The notes under the pieces were generated by a model, which was not told the origin of the DNA, made no database searches, and worked only from the letters and a program-made list of their open reading frames with translations. The position numbers and the translations under genes are program-made. A DNA stretch of 64,000 nt from Gymnothorax reevesii (Eukaryota > Chordata > Actinopteri > Anguilliformes > Muraenidae), in NCBI GenBank assembly GCA_029721435.1, contig CM056588.1, positions 34,030,930-34,094,929 of the forward strand. The letters run 5' to 3'. This document shows, one piece after another, positions 39,201 to 51,200 of this stretch. Position 1 is the first letter of the stretch. The number at the start of each line of letters is the position of its first letter.

Positions 39201-42200
39201 ACCCTGTCCTACAACATGACCTAAGTAAACAACTGAAGCTTTACAAAAGTCACTTTTAACAAGGTTGATAGTCAGCTTGGCATCACTCACTCTCTGAAAG
39301 AAGTTTCTGATGTAGGTGAGGTGCTCTTGGAAGCTGTCACTGGTGATGATAATATCATCGATATAGGCCTCACATCCTGGCAGTCCAGATATCACTCTGT
39401 TTACCAGACGTTGGAAGGTGGCCGGAGAATTTTTCATTCCAAATGGCATGACCTTATATTGGTATAATCCATCTGGTGTGACGAAGGCCGAGATCTCCTT
39501 TGCTCTATCTGTTAGAGGGATCTGCCAGAAGCCCTTGAGGAGATCAAATTTTGTGACATACTTTGACTGTCCAACTTTGTCAATGCAGTCATCAATCCTG
39601 GGAATAGGATATGAGTCCGTTTTTGATAAAGCATTCGCTTTTCTGTAGTCTGTCACCATTCTATATGTTCCATTGGGTTTGGGAACTAGGATGCATGGAG
39701 AACTCCAGTCACTGTAACTTGGTTCAACAAAGTCATTTTCAAGCAGATATTTGACTTCTTGTTTCAGGTATTCCTGCTTCTCTGGATTCATTCTGTAGGG
39801 ATGCTGTTTTACAGGCTTGGCATCGTCTTGTAGGATGACATCATGGTAAACCAAATCAGTCCTTGATGGAACGTCAGGGAAAATGTGACTATATTCAAAT
39901 ATGAGCTGCTTTAGCTGCTGTTGTTGAAAAGGGTCCAGGTGGGACAACTTGCTGTCAATATTTTCAAGAATGTCTGAATTTTCAAGTTTGACTGGACCAG
40001 GTTCATTTTCTAAGGGGCAGTCACAATCTTCTGAATTTTCCAGTTCAACTGTATTTACCGCATTGACTGGCTTTTGCTGTGTGTCTCTATCAATGTATTC
40101 TTTCAGCATGTTGATGTGACACATTTGTTTTTGTTTCCTCCTTCCAGGAGTTGAAATTATGTAATTTAGATCACTGACCTTTTTGAGGACAGTGTAAGGG
40201 CCGAAATATCGGGCCCTTAGAGGGTTTCCAGGAACTGGCAAAAGTGCAAGAACTTTGTCACCAGTTTTAAAACTTCTATCTTTTGAATGAAGGTCATATC
40301 TGGCTTTCATTTTGCCCTGAGCTTCTTTGAGATTAGACTTAGCAAAGTCACAGGCTTTAGAGAGACGATTACGGAAGTCAGAGACATACTGAAGCAAGTT
40401 CATTGGGACATCATCTTCAGCGAGCAACTTTTCCTTCAGTAGCTTCAGAGGTCCACGGACTGTATGCCCAAAAACGAGCTCAAAAGGACTGAACCCAAGA
40501 GACTCCTGAACAGCTTCACGGGCAGCAAACAGAAGAAGATGGACACCTTCATCCCAATCTTTCTCTGTGTCAAGGCAGTAGGTCCTTATCATGTTCTTCA
40601 GGGTTTGATGGAACCTCTCCAAAGCACCTTGACTCTCAGGATGGTAAGCTGATGACCTGTATTGTTTAATACCAAGCTCATGCATAACTTGTTGAAATAT
40701 GCCAGACATGAACTTTGATCCTTGATCAGACTGAATAGACTTAGGAAGACCAACTAAGCAGAAAAACTTGGTTAGAGCCTTGATGATAGTCTTCGCCTTG
40801 ATATTACGAAGTGGAATTGCCTCAGGAAACCGGGTGGAAGCACACATGATAGTCAGTAAGTACTCACAACCAGACCTAGTCTTCGGCAATGGTCCAACAC
40901 AGTCAATGATGATCCGACTGAAAGGTTCTTCAAAAGCGGGAATGGGCTTAAGTCGAGCCTTTGGAATATTCTGGTTCGGCTTCCCAACCATTTGACAAGT
41001 ATGACAGGATTTGCAGTACTCCTGCACATCAGACCTCATAGAAGGCCAGAAGAAATGGTTTCTGACACGTTGAAGGGTCTTCTTGATACCCAAATGACCT
41101 GACATAGGATTGTCATGGGCCAGACTAAGAGTTTCTTGACGGTACGGCTTTGGAAGAACAATTTGATGGGTGATCATCCACTCTTCATCTGCAGGAACAT
41201 CAGGTGGACGCCACTTTCTCATAAGCACACCATTTTTGTAGTAAAAACAGACAGGAACTTGAGTAGCCTCTTGTTCACTTGCAGCCTGTGGTAGAAGATG
41301 CGCTAGATCACGAGCTTGTTGTTGCTCATGAATAAGTTGTTTACGAGACAAAATGTCATTAGAATGACCTGACAAGGACAAGTCTGAAGATTTCCCAGAC
41401 ATCTCAGGACTGGAAGGTTCCTGATGAAAAGACTGCCCAATGAAGGTGTCAGCCAGGTTAAAGTCCAGGTCAGCAACATCCTGAATGGCCTTTTTGGCCA
41501 TAGAACGAGTAACTGCACATGAAGGATAGAGGTCTGGAATTTCCTCCTCTATAGAGTCAGATTCTTGATGAATCAAAGGAGTGTCAGTTACAATAGGGTA
41601 GGGCACAACCTTATCCCCAGCAAGATCATTACCAAGAAGCAAATGAATGCCTTTGAAAGGAAGAGAAGACCTAACACCAACAGTAACAGGCCCAGAGACT
41701 AAGTCTGATTTGAGATGAACATTATGGAGAGGTACACTTGTAAAACCACATTCTACTCCTTGAATAAGGACATTAGCCTGAGTAGACGATTTGTCCGAGA
41801 AAGGCAGAATATCTGCAAGAATAAGAGATTGGGAAGACCCAGTATCCCTTAGAATTCGAACAGGAGCAGATGAGGAAAAATCATGTGAAAGTGAGACAGA
41901 ACCATCAGTGATGAATGGCTCAAAACCCTCCATAACCGGATCAGACACAGAAGGTAGAAGATCAGGTGAACTGACCATTGATACAAGAGATTCTCTCTTT
42001 GTCAAAGCAGTTGGCTTGGTTTCTTCTCGTTGTTGTTTTTTCTTGAGAGCGTAACACTCAGAAATAAGGTGACCTTGCTTTTTGCAGTAATGGCAAGACA
42101 CAGAGGGTAAAGAATCAGAGGATTGCTTCTCACTGGAAGGTTTCCTTTCAGAAGTGGCCTTAGAATCATTAGAAGTGTTATTAGAAGAAGTCTTGGACTG

Positions 42201-45200
42201 AAACTTGCTTTGAAATTTTGAAAAAGTGGATTTCTGGACAAAAGAAGACTTGTGAGTCAATGCATAACTATCAGCTAGCGTAGAAACATCTTGCAAAGTA
42301 ATGGCTTGTTTTTCTTCAAGGAAAGTCTTAATATCAGGCTGGACACACCTTTTGAATTCCTCAACCAGAATAAGTTGCCTCATTCTATCAAAATCTTTTT
42401 CAACATTCATGGAATTACACCACTGATCAAACAACTGTTCCTTTAACCTGCCAAATTCAACATGAGTTTGACTGGCTTCCTTGCAAGAATTCCTAAATTT
42501 TTGCCTGTAAGCCTCAGGGACTAATTCATAACCCTTCAGAATGGCAGATTTGACAAAATCATAATCAGCACACTGTTGGACAGATAACTGGTTATAGATT
42601 TTTCTAGCTTTTCCAGTAAGAACACTTTGTAACATCATTGTCCAATGCTCTTTTGGCCATTTCAAATTTTCAGCAATTTTTTCAAAATGGGTAAAGTATT
42701 GGTCAACATCATTTTCTAAGAAAGGAGGAACAAGTCTGATATGCTTAACCACATCAAAATGATCAGAAAGTCCAAATGATTTTGGAACAGTACCTGCTTC
42801 TATTCTCTTCATTTCCAATTCGTACTGCATTCTTTTTTCTTCTAGTTCTTTCTCCAATCTTCTTTCTTCTAGTTCTCTCTCCCTTTCTGACCTTCTTTCT
42901 TCCATTTCTTTCTCCATCCTTCTTTCCTCCTGTTCTCTTTCCTTCTCCAACCTTCTCTCTTCCAGCTCTCTTTCCTTCTCCAACCTTCTCTCTTCCAGCT
43001 CTTTCAGGCGTAGCTGAAATTCAAGTCTTTGCAGCTCCGTTGCAGGCACTTCCACAGCTTTAATTAATTCTGCTGCTTCTTCCCCAAAGATATCTTCATC
43101 GATGAAGTGTTGCACCAAAATGTTGAATATTTCTTGTTTCTTCATTGATGACCTCACATCAGATAATCCAAGGGTTGAGGCTATTTGTAGCAAGTCCTTC
43201 TTCTTTGCCAACAAAATTAATTCCTGGGTTGGAGTTTTCAAAAAACTTTCCACATCAAAAGTCATGATTGCTGGTTTTTTAACTAGTCAAAAGATTTAAA
43301 ATAATACTTCTTCGGTGAATCCAATCTCGGTGGAACCTCCAATTTGTTATGACTTGGAAAAATCACAACAAAAAAACTGGCAAGTACAACTAAAACAAAT
43401 TTATTCTTTACAAAAAAAGTTGTACAAAAATTATCCACTATTTAAATTCTCTAATAACACTGCCACTATTTAACTGTTGCCAAAACAAAACTCTGGTCTG
43501 CTCTCTTCTGCTGTCTGCTCTCTTTGTTGTCTGTCTCTGCTGTGCTTAAAATCACAGCCTTTTTATAGTCTAGCAACCTTCCAGAAAGATCCACAGGATT
43601 CTAGGGAAATCCCGCCCCCTCCAAGCAGGAAAGTGCCAGAAGCTTCTAGAAATTACTAGACTTTTCTTAATGATTTTACAAACATGCCACCAGATGGTGC
43701 CAATGAACAAAATAAATATAGCTGACCAGCAGGGCAGCAAAACAGCATGTAACAAATCTTCATTTACAAATGGAATATAAAGCTGTACAAAAAATTATCA
43801 TACATAACAACAGACTGTATCATAAGATGGAGGAAGCCACCGTGACATCACCCATTGGTTTCACCATACCATTTAGGAAGCCTCGATTTTGGCAATTTGA
43901 ACACCGCCATTTTCTCATTTTGAAACCAGATGTGATATCTATTAGACAAGAGCGTGAATTGAAGATCCAGGGAGGAGCAAGGGGTGGATCTACGTGTGGA
44001 TCTCACCGTATCAGATGAGGACCAGAGGATAGCCACGCCCCATAAAGCATATCTGGCTTTATCCTTTATTCTAGGGACCATAATTTACAAAACTGAACAT
44101 CATAATATATCGAAAGAGACTTGCAATTTGTGATACATACCATATGGTAATGTGGAAAATCATTATTGAAAGAATAAATCAGGTGGGAAGGTAGGGTCAT
44201 TTTCTCATAGACTTTTATAGCACTTGATTTCTTTCTGCAACCACTGCAGAAAGAATCTGCTGGCAATTAAATAGAATGCAATTTTCCGAGATTTTCGCAT
44301 GGGCTTCACTTTCTAAACTCGGGTGCTGCGTCCATCTTTTTATACAGTCTATGATGGCAAGGAAGGTTATTGGAAGCTCATTTGCTCAGTAAATTAATAA
44401 GATTTATTTGATTCTTACTCAAAAATAGGTTGAGTGTTAACTGCATTTTGGTAATGTCACTGGTTGTAGACAAAGTTTTTCTTTACATGAGCATCCTTAA
44501 CATGCACACAAGTTGGCAAAGCGCATTTTTACTCCTGGATAAGCAAAGCTTTGGAAGGAGTGTTGTGATGAGACTGGAGCGTCACTCAATAATCAATCAA
44601 TCAATTTATCATTAGCATGACCACAGGCAGTAAGATTCAGAAACAGCTTTTCCAGGAGTTAACAATAGTGTCACTTTCTTTGGCGTATCAAGCCGATCGG
44701 TGGCGGATGCAGAAATAAATATACTCTTCCAAAAAAGAAACTATACAAATATTGAATTATTGATTACACTTTCTTTTCAATATTTTTTCCACATTTGTCA
44801 AAACATTTCATGTATAATAAATTGATGCTAACAACAATATATATTTTCTTTTTTGGAAGAGTATATATTCCGTTTTGTGAGCTGCAGGAATTTAGAAGCT
44901 TTTTAAGACATTGACGTTTTACAGTATGTCACCATAACTGTGGACAGGAAAATGCTTGATAATTATAGGAATGAACTATTAAGCAAGCTGAGGGCAAATG
45001 GATGCGGAGTGATCCTCGCATCTGAACAAATAAACACTTATTTGGTAAATCAGGAAACCTAAATGGGATCGAGTTTGGAGATATAATGCGCTTTAAGACG
45101 AGGCGAGAGCAGTGCCAATATCCTTCCGATGACAACTCCGGAGTGGAAGAGGTTAAACGAGCTTAAGAATGCCAGCTCCTTTTAGCTGAACTTTTCTGCA

Positions 45201-48200
45201 AGTTTGGCATGGCCCATCTCTACATCTCCCTCCTTCTCTCCCCCTCTCTCCCTCCCATTCTCTATCCATCTCTCTCTTTACAGCAGTTCAGAATGAGCGT
45301 GACCGCATTAGCAGTCGGCGAGCGGAGGAAATGGAGTTGGGTTCCCTCTCCATCAGCGTTTTCCTGCAGGCAGAAGCCGGCGCACACCAGGTAGGCCCAG
45401 GTTTGGGCTCAACAAGATGCCTCCATCCCTCTCCAATCAAGAACACCACCCAGGCCATTTCTGTATTGTACACATCCTCACAGTGAAGGGATGAGAATCC
45501 AAGCCCCAGAGTTTGCATTTCGGAACGACAGAGGTCAGACGTTTGAGTTTAAGCACTGTCTGGATTCTCCGGAACAGATACAATTGATGTTCCCTCAGGA
45601 ATCACAGGCCAGTACTGTGAGCGTAGTCTCCTGGATGCACTTAGTATAAAGAAATAAGAAACTGAGTGTGGGGTCTGTTTCATGGCAGCATATTTAATTA
45701 CAGTGCCTAGATAGTTCAGCCAGCGTTCCATTCACTTTAAATGCTTAATGACAACCAGACGTTCTCCTTACATTTGAAAGGAATGTTTTATAGAAATTAA
45801 TGGGATGATTCAACACAAATGCAAAGCAAAGCGAGGCAACTCTGAATTTCATATGATTCTAATTGAACACAATGGCTCAAATGTAAGTGAATATAGGAGC
45901 GGCTCACATTTGGAAAGTATTTTCTGTGCCCAGGAGATTTCACCGAGAACAGTAGAGGAGCATATCCCTGGCCTCTTCTCCCCCTCTGCAAATGCTCAAT
46001 GTGCTTTGTGCAGTCAGGTCACAGTAAAATTTCCAAAACACTTCAAACGGCCAAGTCCAGGATCAATTCACTGCACAGTTACCCAAACACATCCATCTTC
46101 ATTTAAAAAAAACTGACATCGCGGCAATATTAAAGTCAAAGGCTTTGTGTGTCACCTGACCGCCCCCTGCTTGCTATTTGTAGCTTTCACCTTTGACCCC
46201 GCCCATCAACTGTGACATCAGCACCAAGAAGATTGCGAGCGTGGAAGATGTGTGCGAGTCCATGAAGCAACAGCTCCTCCTGCTGGTCGATTGGGCAAAG
46301 CGCATCCCAGAATTCTGTGCCTTGCCCGTGGATGACAGGGTGTGTTGTTTTTAATCTGACTTGAAAGGTGATGTTGCCATGCATTTCCCATTGTTTCACG
46401 AGACTTTGGTTTAAAATTACAAGCAATAGTGTTAATTTCTTGTGAAACTGTTCAGTTGCAGAAGTTTTGAATTTTAGAAAACACGTTCATCTATTGTGAA
46501 AGCAAAAAAATCACAGCATAACAGGCAGAGAATTTCCCATATTTGGGGGTCATGTGTAGTAAATAAAAAGTGAATTTATGTTCACAATCTAACACTGGGA
46601 ACGCCTCCCGAACATTAGCGCATCGTAGTACTGCACTGTATAGCAGTGTCTGTGTGGGTGACTGTTTGTGATTGGCTGTGCTGCCGAATGGTGTTGCGGC
46701 GTTAATGATTCACTGTGCTGCTTAATGGTGCATCTGTTCGCAGGTTCTGCTCTTACGGGCCCATTCTGCGGAACACCTCATACTAGGAGTGGCTCGGCGC
46801 TCCATGCCCTATGATGACGTTATCTTACTGGGTAAGGGAGGTCTGAGAGGCGGTGTCAATCTGCAAATCCCCCGTTTAAGGGCATGAAGGTATCAAATCT
46901 TTTAAAAACTAGGGCCCAAATTGGAAAGATTGATTATATTTTTTACAACTTAACATTCATGCAGCCTCAGCCTAATGTTCGAGAGCAGGCATCATCAAAT
47001 CATGAACCACGAGGTCCAAGAACTGCCTGTTCTCCACCCTCCGTTTACCTGGGAGTCAGGTGTAAAGACAGTCTGGCCAATCAGAAGTACTAATTGCTCA
47101 TTTAATTAATTACCTGGGAGAAAAGAAAAGGAGAGCAGGACTTCAATTCAAGGTCCAGATTTGGTAATCCCTGGACTGCAGGCTGACTCCAGGACCGCAA
47201 CTCATATATTCTGACATGGAGTCCCGAGTCACAGTTTAAAATTGCTGCTCTGGAGTTCACCTGGGATTGTCACCTGTACAGGAAATGACTTCATCATCCC
47301 CGTGAGTGGGCCTGATGTGGAGGTGTCCAGAGTAGCGGGTAGGATTCAGGACGAGCTGGTGAAGCCCCTGAGAGAGCTGGACGTGACCGATGGGGAGTTT
47401 GCCTGCCTCAAAGCTATCGTCTTCTTTGCCCCAGGTGAGCCCCAATTGTCAACTCATAACGACACCTCCCTCTACTCCTACCGCCCCCCCCTCCCCGACC
47501 CCCTTCCCCTTTGCACCTCTCCCTGACTCCTCAGGTGAATACAGAGGTATAAACAGGATTTTCTGAGCGCAAGTGCCATTTCTATGGCGCCTGTCTTTTA
47601 GTGAACAGTACATCAGAGCTCTATGGTGCTTAATAAGAATAGCCGTTACCACAAGAGAGACCAGGCTTAATTCACACAAGGCTGCAGAAAAATATTAAGT
47701 CTTAAATCAACTCTAAAAGAGGCTTTTTGAGAAAAAGCTTTTTATGTTAACAGCGTTGGACAATGTCACATACTTATTCTCTATCTGCTGGTTGCAATGC
47801 TTCACTGAAGCTTCAAAACACTTAGAGTGAGTGAAATATTCAAACCCAGGACACCATGTTTTTTGGCCACATTAAATGGAAACTATCTAGAGCTTTTACA
47901 TCATTTATACACATTTCTCTGTAATTCAGCAGAACATATGAGATCATTGGAAACCTTTGGATCTCCACTAGAATCTCACATAGGCTTGAAATTCCACAGG
48001 TTTGAACACAGCAGCTGCATTTGATGGGCCCATATAAGGGTCGGTAGGTTTTATGGGGTTACGGTGGTGCGTCATTCGTTTAGAGAAAACTTTTTACGGA
48101 CAAATCAGGAGCGGGTTACGCCGCTCCACTTAACGCTTTTAACATGTACAACACAGTGACTGTATGGGGGAGACTCTGGCTCCTAACTGCAAACACAGGG

Positions 48201-51200
48201 GCGGCATAAACTGCACTTCCAAGAGACCTTTTTACCGAGCTTGGGTTAAAGCGGTGAGTGAATTAATGGTGGCCTGACCCGTATTTTTTTTTCTTTAATC
48301 AATGTAATGAATGAATGAATGAACGAACAAAGTATTTGTATAGCGCTTTTCTCACTGGAACCGCTATACAGGGCTTTACAGTTATATGGGGGAATCCCAT
48401 CTCACCAAGACTAATGTGTACCACCCACCTGGGTGATGCACGGCAGCCATTTTGGGTCAGAATTTTGACCACACATCAGCGAAGGTGGAGAGGGAGAGGA
48501 CAGTTTTCATAGTGAAATAAATCAGTGGATGATTAGGTGGCAGCATGAAAGGGTCAGGTTGGTGGATTAGCCAGGACACTGAAAACCCCCTACAGTAAAA
48601 ACTCTCCATTCCTAGACCGCCGCCCCACCCCCAACAGTTAAAACTCCCTGATCCTGGACTTACCTTCTGCAGTAAAAACTCTCTATTCCCAGACTGCCCC
48701 GGGCTGGAGAGCTCCCGAGCCGTGCGAAGGCTCCGCTTCCAGACCCAGGTGCTGCTGGAGGAAGTGGCCGGGGAGCAGCGGGGCCGGCTGGGGGAGCTGT
48801 TGTTGACCCTGCCCCCCCTCCAGAGCGTGGCCTTGCAGATGGTGGAGCAGCTGCAGCTGGTGCAGCTCCTAGGGGGGGCCCGGATCGACAGCCTGCTGCA
48901 GGAGATGCTCCTGGGGGAGACGGCTGAAGCCGGGGGGGCTGCAGACAGAGCAGGTGGGGCTTCAGTGAGAATCAAGCTACCATTTTTTGCTACGCCCCTC
49001 ATTTTAGGGCAGCAAGATAAACTGCTACTCTGTTACCGATAGGTTAAGCTTCCAAAGGGGCTTTGGGTCCTAAGTTTAGAGGATGAGGTTTTGCCTTTGC
49101 CTTTTGGGCAACAGGTCTCCAAAAGGCTTCTTCAGAAGGACAGGTATAAGGTTGAAAGAGGGGTTACAAAGTTAAAGCCTTACAATGTGTTATTCTCTCC
49201 AAATCAGCATCAGATTTATTCAGCAAATCCTGGTTAACGGGCCAAAACGCTGGAGAGGTTTTTCGCCTCCCCTGTAAGGTATGGCTTACTTCCTGAACTC
49301 TGCCACAGTGTGTTTTAACTCCCTCGTCCACCTTAGGTCACCATGCTGCAGAGTAATTCTGAGGCTTTAAAATGCTATTTCCCACCTCAGTGAAAGGCTT
49401 ACTTTCTGAGCTCTGATAGCCTCTACCTCAGGATAGAGGTTTTCCTGGGACGATAGGTGCTGCTGGTGTGACAGTGAGAAGCCGTGAAGTGCCATGAAGG
49501 AGTTTCTGTGTTCTGTTTCCTCTCAGGTGCAAGCCCACGCCTTCTCCCCCTCCCCACACCAGACATACCCCCTCCACCTCAGGACATGCTGGGGAACCAC
49601 ATCATGTTGCCAGCCAACTTCACCTCAGTCATCCTCCCTGTGCCCACTGGTGAGTGCACCAAGAAAGCGCACACACACGCACGCACGCGCGCTTAATTTC
49701 AATTTCCAGGGTCAGGTGTGTCCGGCAATAATCACGACCCCTTATGACTATTGAAAACGAAGTATTTATAGTCTCTGTTGTGAAGGGCATCTTGCAGCAT
49801 TTAACCAACAGGGGGCACTGAGAAATACCATGATCTAAAGAAAATACTGTAGGTCTGTCCCTGTACATGCATGTGGCTTTGTCTAACAAGCCAGGCCAGA
49901 AAAACTAAAAATAGACCCCGTCCCAGACAACGGTTTAAGAACACTATCGTTCAAAAGTATGGAATCTGACATAAATTTTTTTGTTTTCTATGATTATCCA
50001 TGCTTTTGTTCATCTAATGTGTTTCAAAATGAATAGAAAATATTGTCAAAACATTGAAGTTTATAGATGATTTCTGCTTCTAGTATCAGTTTTCTCATTC
50101 ATACTTTGCTTTAGAGTAACCCTCCATTAACCACAATTATAGCCCTGCATTCTAGCTGTCAATGAGGTTGATGTAAACTGCAGAAGTTTCACTTATAATG
50201 GAGCGATAGCCTTCCTTTTACAGTTGGCAAAGTTCCTAATTTGCCAGCACTAAAACACCTCCAGACCAGCACATTTCCTCCCCCATGTTTGATAAATGAT
50301 GTCAAGTGCTCATCTGGAATCTTCCATTTGGTCTGTGCTACATAAATGTCCTTCTCTGTGGTCCAAATACTTCACACTTAGATTTGTCTAAGTTAGATTT
50401 TTCCCCAATTGTTCTCCATCCAGTGTCAGTTCTTTTGCCCATTTTTGCCAGTCTCAGACATGGCTTTTGATCTGAATTTCAGCTGAGAAAATCAGCTTCC
50501 CAGAGTCGTCTCTTGACAGTTGAGGATGAGACTGGTGTTTTTCAGGTACTATTTAATAAAGTTGCCGGTTGAGGACCTGTGAGGCATCCCTTTCTCATAT
50601 TGACACTTAAGCTTTCATCCTCCTTCACATTTTGCACTAGAGCCTTCCTCTTCTCCTTCCATCTGGGTTAGAACCAGATTACCGAGTTCTGTGAAGGCAT
50701 TGGTGCACCCCTTTGTAAGATATTTTCAATTTCTTGGCAATTTCTTACATGGAATCGCCTCAATTTCTCAGAACAACTTCAGTCCGACTTTTCTGAAAAG
50801 AGGTTTTTCATTCAAGCCATTCCGAGACACAATCAAACCCACAAATGCAGATGCTATAGATATTTAGGTAGTGCAAAGAAGGCCAGTGTTATCACTTTCT
50901 TAAACAGGAGAGCGGTTTTCAGCTGGGCTAACATAATTGCAAAAGGGTTTTCTTTATAAGCCTTTCATGAAGATAACTTAGGATTACTCAGCGCTGAGTG
51001 CCATTGTAACATAACAGTGATGGTTGCTGAAAATGGGCCTTTTACTTCTGAAGACATTCCGTTGAATTCGGCCACTTTCTGCTATAATAGGCTATTACAA
51101 AATTTACAGTAGGGATTCCTGATCAGTTTACTGTTATTGAAACTGAAAACAATAGTGATTTTCTTTCAAAAAAATTATTCTTAGTGATTACAAACTTTAG

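Larger units (their letters stand above)
37896..43809 (-). mobile_element. Gmr1-like Ty3/Gypsy LTR retrotransposon, apparently intact
   Basis: A 5914-bp element with 465-bp LTRs that look identical by eye, TG...CA ends, and a 4-bp target duplication ACAG (37892-37895 and 43810-43813). The minus strand carries a tRNA-Gln primer site, one 1567-codon Gag-Pol ORF and a polypurine tract, in the correct order. Integrase precedes reverse transcriptase, the order known for the Gmr1 group of deuterostome Gypsy elements and unlike most Gypsy elements. It sits in HNF4 intron 3 in antisense orientation and interrupts an older MITE. Identical LTRs and an unbroken ORF mean a very recent insertion, possibly still active. 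Confidence 0.97.
37883..44361. mobile_element. hAT-like MITE split by the Gmr1 retrotransposon
   Basis: Outer flanks ATGGCAAC (37883-37890) and ATGGCAAG (44354-44361) are an 8-bp target duplication with one mismatch. Inside them the MITE starts CACAG (37891-37895), is interrupted by the LTR element, and resumes at 43810. Its ends CACAGACTGTAT (joined) and, inverted, CATAGACTGTAT (right end at 44353) are terminal repeats that extend to AAGATGGA. Without the retrotransposon and its ACAG duplication it is about 545 bp. An 8-bp duplication is the hallmark of hAT elements. Confidence 0.8.
47435..48692. other. HNF4 intron 7
   Basis: It contains dispersed repeat family B copy 2 (47755-48060) and a partial SINE (48300-48590). 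No exon is seen between them. Confidence 0.8.

Noticed and set aside
43323..43341. tRNA-Gln-like sequence
   Set aside because: Only the 3' 19 nt of a tRNA are present and they sit exactly beside an LTR. It is a primer binding site, not a tRNA gene.
48457..49002. 181-codon minus-strand frame opposite HNF4 exon 8
   Set aside because: It is the shadow of the GC-rich exon 8 on the other strand.
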